A stretch of DNA of 6,184 nt. It comes from an uncultured Oxalobacteraceae bacterium. GTDB lineage: Bacteria; Pseudomonadota; Gammaproteobacteria; Burkholderiales; Burkholderiaceae_D. Made by a program: the position numbers and the translations under genes. Location: NCBI GenBank assembly GCA_937996605.1, contig CALKVB010000170.1, positions 1-6,184 on the forward strand, given 5' to 3'. This document shows, piece by piece, positions 1 to 4,754 of the stretch (positions are counted from its first letter, which is position 1; each line of letters opens with the position of its first letter). The notes beneath the pieces were generated by a model. That model was not told the DNA's origin. It did not search any database and saw only the letters and a list, made by a program, of their open reading frames with translations.

Positions 1-723
1 GGCGTCAAGCTTGCTTTGTGTCGACACCAATACCGAATACTTCTCAAACTGCATCATCTGAAAATCGCCTTCTGTAGGCAGACCATCATAACGGCGACCT
101 TGACTCATCACCAAAAACCTATCGCCGTGTTCATCGATTTCGATTTTGCCCTCTTTGGCGACAATCACACTAGTGCGGCCATCTTTTTGGCTACTCGTGA
201 AAATGTTTTGAACTTTACTGAGGTCGCCTGACACTTCTTCGACAAAAGAAACTCGACCACCGCCGCGAGATTCTTGGAACTTGCCAGGTGCGACTTTAGA
301 AATGTCTTCACGTTTTTCGTAACGATTTCGCACCTCAAGCTTTTGCTCATTAGCCCAAGGTGAGACCACCATGCTCAGCGTAGCGACCAACATCATCAAT
401 GGAATACCAAAACTCAAAATCGGTTTAATCCACCGCGTCAGACTCAAGCCTGAAGCAAACCACACCACCATTTCTGACTCTTGGTAAGCGCGAGTAACAA
501 CCAATAATACCGAAATGAAGCCGGTCAAAATCAATAAAATGGGGAAGTAGTCAAGAGAAGTAAAACCGATCAGTATCAACACATCACGCGAGGCTACCTT
601 GCCACCCGCCGCTTCGCCCAAAATACGAATCAGCATAAATGTGACGGTAATCGTGAATAATGTGGTGAAAACAGCGCTGGCAGCACTGAGTAGTTCTCGT
701 CTGAGCGCTCGTTCAAAAATCAT
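1..723 (-). CDS. lptF: LptF, LPS export ABC transporter permease (partial, C-terminus beyond window)
   Basis: YjgP/YjgQ-family permease. LptF, with LptG and the LptB ATPase, extracts lipopolysaccharide from the outer leaflet of the inner membrane and passes it to the LptC-A-D bridge. The 241 visible residues begin MIFERALRRE. Three hydrophobic segments follow (about 12-34, 47-77 and 99-123), and then a soluble, probably periplasmic beta-rich stretch from about 125. Between segments two and three lies SEMVVWFASG (83-92), the conserved cytoplasmic loop that docks on LptB in this family. The typical length is about 360-390 residues, so roughly the last third (rest of the periplasmic domain and the last three membrane helices) is cut off at the window edge. 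The ATG at 723 is chosen because it gives the family N-terminus and an in-frame stop lies four codons upstream of it. No clear Shine-Dalgarno sequence precedes it. The gene is divergent from pepA, a common betaproteobacterial arrangement. LptG usually follows LptF; it would lie outside the window. Confidence 0.93.
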   Translation of the reverse strand, partial: MIFERALRRELLSAASAVFTTLFTITVTFMLIRILGEAAGGKVASRDVLILIGFTSLDYFPILLILTGFISVLLVVTRAYQESEMVVWFASGLSLTRWIKPILSFGIPLMMLVATLSMVVSPWANEQKLEVRNRYEKREDISKVAPGKFQESRGGGRVSFVEEVSGDLSKVQNIFTSSQKDGRTSVIVAKEGKIEIDEHGDRFLVMSQGRRYDGLPTEGDFQMMQFEKYSVLVSTQSKLDA

Positions 724-740
724 AAATTTAGATGCTTATG

Positions 741-767
741 AGAATAGTGGTTATATCGGTCTGACAA
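741..767 (-). promoter_or_regulatory. possible lptF promoter (weak)
   Basis: On the minus strand TTGTCA (767-762) matches the -35 consensus at five of six positions. It is followed 15 bp later by TATTCT (746-741), four of six for a -10 box. The spacer is shorter than the preferred 17 bp and the implied 5' leader is only about 10-15 nt, which would fit the lack of a visible ribosome-binding site. The alternative minus-strand -10 candidates TATTAT or TATAAC near 772-780 lack a good -35 box. This is a guess from consensus matching. Confidence 0.3.
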
Positions 768-800
768 GAGCGTTATAATAGTTGGGTTACGACCGTTATA
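752..800. repeat. inverted repeat flanking a TATAAT box in the lptF/pepA intergenic region
   Basis: TATATCGGTC (752-761) and GACCGTTATA (791-800) are inverted copies matching at 9 of 10 positions, separated by 29 bp. Between them lies a perfect plus-strand TATAAT (774-779). The arms are about 39 bp apart centre to centre. This could be a two-site operator for a dimeric regulator serving both divergent genes. The repeat is seen directly; the role is inferred. Confidence 0.4.
774..779 (+). promoter_or_regulatory. possible pepA -10 box (TATAAT)
   Basis: A perfect TATAAT faces pepA 133 bp upstream of its GTG start. No convincing -35 hexamer lies 16-18 bp upstream (the 17-bp position reads TTATAT), and there is no TG extended -10. 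If it is used, it would need an activator or a different sigma preference, and pepA would carry a leader of about 125 nt. That leader includes a dyad GCGGT-C-ACCGC (817-827) and a 6-bp hairpin GCAATC/GATTGC (839-861). Confidence 0.3.
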
Positions 801-900
801 CAGCTTCCCATTGTATGCGGTCACCGCCGTTAGTGCTAGCAATCAAGGCCTACTCGATTGCATCCTAAGGCAAGAATAAAACAGCAGCCCGTTCAACAAT

Positions 901-906
901 AAGGAG
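901..906 (+). promoter_or_regulatory. pepA ribosome-binding site AAGGAG
   Basis: AAGGAG is a near-perfect Shine-Dalgarno core, six bases before a GTG codon at 913. It decides the start: no equally good site precedes any other in-frame start near the N-terminus. Confidence 0.85.
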
Positions 907-912
907 CAAAAC

Positions 913-2412
913 GTGGACTTTAGCATAAAAACACTAGACGCAAAAAGCGCAAGCAACACAATCAAGACTGGATGCCTTGTTGTAGGCGTCTTCGAAAATA
1001 AGAAATTATCCGTCACAGCGACTGCCTTGAACAAGAAAGGCGCAATCGATGCTGCTTTAAAATCAGGTGATATCACAGGCAAAGCCGGTTCTTCTCTGTT
1101 ACTACGTGGTGTCGCGGATGTGGCCGCAGAACGCGTGTTGTTGGTCGGCTTGGGCGAAGATCCAACAAAAGTTTCTGAAAAAGCATTCACTGCTGCAATC
1201 CAAGTCGCAGCGCGCAGCTTGAACAGCTTAGGTGCCAGTGACATTACCTTGGCCTTACCTGCGGTTGATGGCCGCAATACAGCATGGTGCATCCGCCAGA
1301 CCGTCATCGCGTTTAACGAAGTTGTATTCCGTACCGATGCACATAAGAGCAAAAAAGATACGATTCCTGCTAACGTCAAAAAAGTCGGTATTTTAGTGGC
1401 GAACAACGAAGCAGCTGCGGCAAAAACGGCATTGGCACAAAGCATTGCTCTGGTTAATGGTATGGAGTTGACTAAAGAATTGGGCAACACTCCAGCAAAC
1501 TTCTGCACCCCAACTCATTTGGCAAACACAGCAAAGAAAATCGCAACGCAATTCAAAATGGGCGTTGAAATTCTCGACCGCAAACAAATTCAAGCACTGA
1601 AGATGAATAGCTTCTTGTCTGTTTCCGCAGGCACAGATGAACCACCAAAATTCATCGTCTTGAAGCACATGGGCGGCAAAGCGAAAGATGCGCCAGTAGT
1701 CTTGGTCGGTAAAGGTATTACCTTTGACTCCGGTGGTATTTCATTGAAAGCGGGTCCAGGTATGGACGAGATGAAATACGATATGGGTGGCGCGGGTTCT
1801 GTATTGGGAACGATGCGCGCGATTGGTGAAATGAAGTTGAAGCTCAATGTCATCGCTGTGATTCCAACTTGCGAAAATATGCCTTCTGGTCGTGCCACAC
1901 GCCCTGGCGATATCGTCACTTCTATGTCTGGTCAAACGATTGAAATCTTGAATACCGACGCTGAAGGCCGTTTGATCTTGTGTGACGCTTTGACTTACGC
2001 AGAACGCTTCAAGCCAGCCGCGGTTATCGACGTTGCGACTTTGACTGGCGCGATCATCACTTCTCTCGGCCACCACAACACTGGCTTATTCACACGTCAT
2101 GACGAAGCGCATGATAAATTGGCAGACGAGTTATTAGCAGCCGGTAAAGAAGCCAACGATACAGCATGGCGCTTGCCAATCGGTGAGCTGTATAACGAAC
2201 AGTTGAAATCCAACTTTGCGGATATGGCCAATATCGGTGGCCCAGCAGCAGGTTCGATTACTGCAGCGTGCTTCCTCGAACGTTTCACCCGTAAATACAC
2301 ATGGGCGCATCTCGATATCGCGGGTACTTCTTGGAAATCTGGTGCAGCCAAAGGCGCGACAGGTCGCCCTGTGCCTTTGTTGACAACATTCTTGATGAAC
2401 CGCGCTGGCTAA
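913..2412 (+). CDS. pepA: PepA, cytosol leucyl aminopeptidase (M17)
   Basis: Metal-dependent aminopeptidase that removes N-terminal residues, preferring leucine, from peptides in the cytoplasm; M17 enzymes are hexamers with two metal ions per subunit. The 499 residues match the usual length of about 500. The N-terminal domain (about 1-165) is variable, and the catalytic domain (about 180-495) carries all expected residues. VGKGITFDSGGISLK holds K267, D272 and catalytic K279. KYDMGG holds D290. The M17 signature NTDAEGR (347-353) holds D349, E351 and catalytic R353. Each sits three residues before its E. coli PepA counterpart (K270, D275, K282, D293, D352, E354, R356), so the enzyme should be active. 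The start is GTG at 913, fixed by AAGGAG six bases upstream. In E. coli PepA also binds DNA (carAB regulation, Xer recombination at cer); whether this protein does cannot be told from sequence. It is followed by a terminator, so it is probably monocistronic. Confidence 0.97.
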   Translation: MDFSIKTLDAKSASNTIKTGCLVVGVFENKKLSVTATALNKKGAIDAALKSGDITGKAGSSLLLRGVADVAAERVLLVGLGEDPTKVSEKAFTAAIQVAARSLNSLGASDITLALPAVDGRNTAWCIRQTVIAFNEVVFRTDAHKSKKDTIPANVKKVGILVANNEAAAAKTALAQSIALVNGMELTKELGNTPANFCTPTHLANTAKKIATQFKMGVEILDRKQIQALKMNSFLSVSAGTDEPPKFIVLKHMGGKAKDAPVVLVGKGITFDSGGISLKAGPGMDEMKYDMGGAGSVLGTMRAIGEMKLKLNVIAVIPTCENMPSGRATRPGDIVTSMSGQTIEILNTDAEGRLILCDALTYAERFKPAAVIDVATLTGAIITSLGHHNTGLFTRHDEAHDKLADELLAAGKEANDTAWRLPIGELYNEQLKSNFADMANIGGPAAGSITAACFLERFTRKYTWAHLDIAGTSWKSGAAKGATGRPVPLLTTFLMNRAG

Positions 2413-2420
2413 TTTACACA

Positions 2421-2452
2421 CTTTCGCAAATGATCACGAATCAAAGCGAAAG
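2421..2452 (+). repeat. hairpin in the pepA 3' untranslated region
   Basis: CTTTCGC (2421-2427) and GCGAAAG (2446-2452) are perfect 7-bp inverted copies with an 18-nt loop, starting eight bases after the pepA stop. No T-run follows, so it is not an intrinsic terminator by itself. It stands just ahead of the stronger hairpin at 2471. Confidence 0.5.
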
Positions 2453-2470
2453 AGCGTAAATTGAAATACC

Positions 2471-2505
2471 AAATGCCGCTGCTATGTCTCATAGCGCGGC
2501 ATTTT
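2471..2505 (+). terminator. intrinsic terminator of pepA
   Basis: AAATGCCGC (2471-2479) pairs with GCGGCATTT (2496-2504), and inside it GCTATG (2481-2486) pairs with CATAGC (2490-2495) around a three-base loop TCT. The result is a 15-bp stem with a single bulged T at 2480. The 3' arm runs into TTTT, a short but acceptable U-tract. The AAA at the stem base would also give a U-rich end on the opposite strand, so weak bidirectional use is possible. It separates pepA from the endonuclease gene. Confidence 0.75.
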
Positions 2506-2564
2506 AACTAGATGGCTTCGGCACACAGCTGAATTGAGCCCTAATCGTAAGAAAGCAAACTGCA

Positions 2565-3329
2565 ATGAAACTCGTCACCTGGAATGTGAATTCTCTCAAA
2601 GTGCGCCTACCTCAAGTTTTGCAATGGCTGGAAATGAATCCCGTCGATGTGCTGTGCATACAAGAAACCAAGCTCACCGATGACAAGTTTCCTCAAGCAG
2701 AAATTGAAGCGGCGGGATATCAGGTCGCATTCACTGGACAAAAAACATACAACGGTGTGGCCATACTTTCTCGCCATACGATTACCCAAGTGCAAAAGAA
2801 CAATCCTTTGTTTGAAGATGAGCAGCAACGCATTATCGCAGCCACCATCGAAGGCATGCGCATCGTCTGCGCATATGTACCAAACGGTCAAGCACTCGAT
2901 TCAGAAAAATATCCATACAAACTGAGCTGGTTAGCGGCACTACGCGAATGGATCAAATCAGAAATGGAAAAGTATCCAGAACTTGCCTTGCTCGGTGACT
3001 ACAATATCGCCCCCGACGATAGAGATGTTCACGACCCGGCGGCGTGGGAAGGTATGAATTTAGTATCACCACCAGAACGTGCGGCATTCCAAGCCCTGCT
3101 CGACTTAGGTTTGAGTGATAGTTTCCGTCAATTCGAACAGCCAGAGAAAACCTTTAGCTGGTGGGACTATCGCCAACTTGGATTCCGTTTGAATAAGGGG
3201 GTGCGTATCGATCACGTGTTACTTTCTGCACCGTTAGCCAAACGCTGCACTTCTTGTGTGGTCGATCGCGTTCCTCGTAAATGGGAACAACCGTCTGATC
3301 ACGCCCCCGTTATAGCAACGCTTGATTAG
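2565..3329 (+). CDS. xth: exonuclease III-family AP endonuclease
   Basis: Member of the ExoIII/APE1 group of the endonuclease/exonuclease/phosphatase fold. These enzymes cut 5' to abasic sites in DNA and trim 3' blocked ends in base-excision repair in the cytoplasm. The 254 residues are close to the usual 255-270. Visible motifs in order are: TWNVNS with N7; QETK with metal ligand E34; YVPNG with Y104; GDYN with D145 and N147, the catalytic pair; RIDH with D216; and SDHAPV with the D245-H246 dyad. These correspond to N7, E34, Y109, D151/N153, D229 and D258/H259 of E. coli XthA. No residue is missing. The ATG at 2565 gives the canonical N-terminus MKLVTWNVNS; the ribosome-binding site is weak (AAGAAAG around 2549-2555). 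It follows the pepA terminator, so it needs its own promoter in the preceding 59 bases, where I see no clear consensus. Several paralogues can exist in one genome, so the exact symbol (xth, xthA or exoA) is uncertain. Confidence 0.95.
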   Translation: MKLVTWNVNSLKVRLPQVLQWLEMNPVDVLCIQETKLTDDKFPQAEIEAAGYQVAFTGQKTYNGVAILSRHTITQVQKNNPLFEDEQQRIIAATIEGMRIVCAYVPNGQALDSEKYPYKLSWLAALREWIKSEMEKYPELALLGDYNIAPDDRDVHDPAAWEGMNLVSPPERAAFQALLDLGLSDSFRQFEQPEKTFSWWDYRQLGFRLNKGVRIDHVLLSAPLAKRCTSCVVDRVPRKWEQPSDHAPVIATLD

Positions 3330-3340
3330 CTTACGTAGAA

Positions 3341-3375
3341 ATGCATTTTAGTTAAGCATTTCAATCAAAATGCAT
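3341..3375. repeat. inverted repeat after the AP endonuclease gene
   Basis: ATGCATTTT (3341-3349) and AAAATGCAT (3367-3375) are perfect 9-bp inverted copies separated by 17 bases, starting 11 bases after the stop codon. The stem is AT-rich and no T-run follows on either strand, so it is at best a weak terminator or a 3'-end stabilising structure for the upstream gene. Confidence 0.45.
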
Positions 3376-3576
3376 GATGCCAACGCGCACATTCAACAAT
3401 CGAAATAGTTTGCAAAAAAGGAAATTTGAATTATCGGTTTTGCAATTAGAGATAGCTACCTAGCATCTTTTGCGGTTGAAATACTAAATCTTATCCTTTG
3501 CGGATCCTGTAACCGATATTTGCGATAGTGCGGAAAATACAAAACAAGTCTTTAAAAAGCAAAAATAGATTTCCAT

Positions 3577-3593
3577 GCAGAAAGGTTTTCTGC
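3577..3593. repeat. 7-bp hairpin/dyad next to the HDOD-gene promoter
   Basis: GCAGAAA (3577-3583) and TTTCTGC (3587-3593) surround a three-base centre GGT. The dyad ends four bases before the TTGACA box at 3598, a position that would suit an activator or repressor site. As RNA it would be a tight hairpin, but no U-tract follows directly. Confidence 0.4.
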
Positions 3594-3597
3594 TACA

Positions 3598-3625
3598 TTG
3601 ACATTTAAGGTTTTTTAACAATCAT
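3598..3625 (+). promoter_or_regulatory. probable sigma-70 promoter of the HDOD gene
   Basis: A perfect -35 hexamer TTGACA (3598-3603) is followed after 16 bp by AATCAT (3620-3625), four of six matches to TATAAT. Transcription would begin near 3632 and leave a leader of about 174 nt before the HDOD start codon. The -35 is the best in the window; the -10 is mediocre. Confidence 0.5.
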
Positions 3626-3733
3626 TCAAAAAGATTTCGCTGTACGAGCCATCTTAAGCTCAACATCGAAAGGCAACACAAAAAAGCGATGTGAGGGAAT
3701 ACCACGTTTAACTCGTAGCAAGGTTAAGCGTCC

Positions 3734-3796
3734 ATGCAGCCGTCTACTGTTTGTCAGCAGACGTTCAACGTTCGATTCTTTTTTTATTCGGAGTAA
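3734..3796 (+). CDS. possible 20-codon upstream ORF (leader peptide)
   Basis: An ATG at 3734 opens a 20-codon frame, MQPSTVCQQTFNVRFFFYSE, whose TAA (3794-3796) overlaps the HDOD ribosome-binding region and ends nine bases before the HDOD ATG. AAGG at 3720-3723 lies ten bases upstream of its start, a loose but usable Shine-Dalgarno spacing. The peptide contains four Phe and one Tyr in its last ten residues, although the FFFY run is simply the T-rich tract read as codons. A ribosome translating it would unfold hairpin H3 and terminate on the downstream ribosome-binding site, allowing translational coupling. No homologue is known to me, and an ORF this short arises easily by chance. Confidence 0.2.
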   Translation: MQPSTVCQQTFNVRFFFYSE

Positions 3797-3798
3797 GG
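3790..3798 (+). promoter_or_regulatory. HDOD-gene ribosome-binding site
   Basis: GGAG (3790-3793) and AAGG (3795-3798) lie 12 and 7 bases before the ATG at 3806. The second has the better spacing. Together they support that start. Confidence 0.65.
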
Positions 3799-3805
3799 CT
3801 CTGCG

Positions 3806-4690
3806 ATGAACAAGACTCAAGCTTTAAGTTTGCTGGTAGAACAGGCACTCCGTGGTGATCTCGTTTTTTCCGCCAGCGTTGCCACTTCACTTCGGGTACA
3901 GGAAGCAATCAATGTCGAAGATTGTTCACTCGATACTGCCAGTAAAATTATTCTGAATGAACCTTTGCTGGCGGCGAAAGTCGTGGCCGTTGCAAACAGC
4001 GCCGCTTATAAGCGCTCGACGAGTGAAGTAGCAAATGTGCGCTCAGCAATCGCACGGCTCGGTTTCAAAACTTTACGCGCACTGGTCGCTTCGCTCGTGG
4101 TACGACAAATTGCAGGTGCGAGCAAAAATCCTGTGATTCGTGCCAAAATCAATCAGCTGTGGGAACACTCCGCGCAGGTTGCTGCCTTAGCCCAGATTTT
4201 GGCGCGCCGTGTCACCAAGTTAGACCCTGATACGGCAATGTTCGCTGGTATCGTGCACGAAGTGGGTGGTTTTTATTTACTCTCGCGAGCAGAAGAATTT
4301 CCTTGTCTACTTGAACCTGACGATCTTTCTGGTGCTGAAGATGATGAGAGTTTTGATGCCTTGAGCGAAGCGGGCACAGAAGAACAATCACAAGAATCTA
4401 TCATTGGCAGAGCCGTATTAAAGGATCTACATCTTCCTATTGAAGTCAACGACGCGCTCGAAGGACTTTGGTATGGACTACGTGCCATGCCGCCAGAAAA
4501 TCTAGGAGATACCCTATTACTTGCCAACGAATTAGCGCGCACCGTTTCCCCGTTAGATACACGTACCGACAATGAAAGTAATCGCTGCGAATCAGACATC
4601 AATTTCGTCGTCGGAGAAGGCAGTCTGCAAGCTATACTCGAAGAATCAGAAGACGAAGTTAGGACCTTGTCGGCTGCGTTGATTGTTTAA
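3806..4690 (+). CDS. stand-alone HDOD-domain protein
   Basis: The HDOD domain is a degenerate relative of HD phosphohydrolase and HD-GYP domains. It occurs in bacterial signalling proteins and generally lacks the metal-binding residues. In this 294-residue protein the domain spans about 15-245. Family landmarks are NEPLLAAKVVAVANSAAY (51-68), AIARLGFKTLRALVAS (81-96), LWEHSAQVAALAQILA (118-133, H121) and AGIVHEVGGFYLL (147-159). In the last, HE (151-152) replaces the catalytic HD pair, so hydrolase activity is unlikely. A low-complexity acidic stretch rich in D, E and S (about 170-197) interrupts the usual helical region, and the C-terminal 45 residues are polar and acidic. There is no signal peptide, membrane helix, GGDEF, EAL or receiver domain. 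It is probably a cytoplasmic regulatory or scaffolding protein; partner unknown. It appears monocistronic with a long leader, and converges on prpE. Confidence 0.88.
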   Translation: MNKTQALSLLVEQALRGDLVFSASVATSLRVQEAINVEDCSLDTASKIILNEPLLAAKVVAVANSAAYKRSTSEVANVRSAIARLGFKTLRALVASLVVRQIAGASKNPVIRAKINQLWEHSAQVAALAQILARRVTKLDPDTAMFAGIVHEVGGFYLLSRAEEFPCLLEPDDLSGAEDDESFDALSEAGTEEQSQESIIGRAVLKDLHLPIEVNDALEGLWYGLRAMPPENLGDTLLLANELARTVSPLDTRTDNESNRCESDINFVVGEGSLQAILEESEDEVRTLSAALIV

Positions 4691-4722
4691 AAAAAGGCAG
4701 CAGACAAAGTCGCAGGAGGCTT

Positions 4723-4754
4723 GGGACTTCTAGCTCCAAGTCCCGTATTGTTTT
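4723..4754 (+). terminator. probable terminator between convergent HDOD gene and prpE
   Basis: GGGACTT (4723-4729) pairs perfectly with AAGTCCC (4738-4744) around an eight-base loop, followed by GTATTGTTTT, a moderately T-rich tail for plus-strand transcripts. A competing pairing CTTGG/CCAAG overlaps it. On the minus strand the same stem follows the prpE stop by eight bases but has no adjacent T-run; the nearest minus-strand T-run is the complement of the A-run at 4689-4695. Confidence 0.55.

Larger units (their letters stand above)
3330..3597. other. AT-rich intergenic stretch without a recognised gene
   Basis: This 268-bp stretch after the endonuclease gene holds no ORF I can support. It has one long inverted repeat near its start (3341-3375) and a 7-bp hairpin at its end (3577-3593), both listed separately. 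TTTGCGG recurs near 3470 and 3497, and ATCGGTT/AACCGAT (3433-3439 and 3511-3517) form a distant inverted pair. I attach no function to these. Its A+T richness contrasts with the flanking coding regions. Confidence 0.5.
3632..3805 (+). ncRNA. candidate structured 5' leader RNA of the HDOD gene
   Basis: Three consecutive hairpins lie between the probable promoter and the HDOD start. H1 pairs CTCA/CATCG (3659-3668, one bulged A at 3663) with CGATGTGAG (3687-3695). H2 pairs CGTTTAAC (3705-3712) with GTTAAGCG (3723-3730), eight pairs including one G-U. H3 pairs CGTCTACTG (3741-3749) with CAGCAGACG (3755-3763) around TTTGT, with one A-C mismatch. GCT plus ACGA upstream of H1 (3639-3647) is complementary to TCGTAGC in the H2 loop (3713-3719), which would make a pseudoknot. 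A T7 run follows at 3779-3785, 15 bases after H3, so it is not a standard terminator. I do not recognise a known riboswitch class. It could be a cis-acting leader, an sRNA, or chance pairing; covariation has not been tested. Confidence 0.35.

Noticed and set aside
16..350. Short open frames on both strands (16-231 plus, 165-350 minus)
   Set aside because: Both overlap the well-supported lptF frame 1-723 on the minus strand and show no ribosome-binding site or family resemblance.
843..1508. A 221-codon open frame on the minus strand opposite pepA
   Set aside because: It lies mostly within pepA, which has complete M17 motifs. Its translation has no recognisable domain and looks like a codon-bias shadow.
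3573..3739. Direct repeat CCATGCAG at 3573-3580 and 3732-3739
   Set aside because: Eight bases in two copies 159 bp apart is within chance expectation, and the flanks are unrelated.
3741..3785. H3 hairpin plus T7 run as an intrinsic terminator or attenuator
   Set aside because: The T-run begins 15 bases after the stem, too far for a standard intrinsic terminator, and no alternative stem ends directly at it.
3626..3820. 64-codon minus-strand frame in the HDOD leader region
   Set aside because: It overlaps the HDOD start, lacks a convincing ribosome-binding site, and its basic translation resembles nothing known. The plus-strand leader reading explains the region better.
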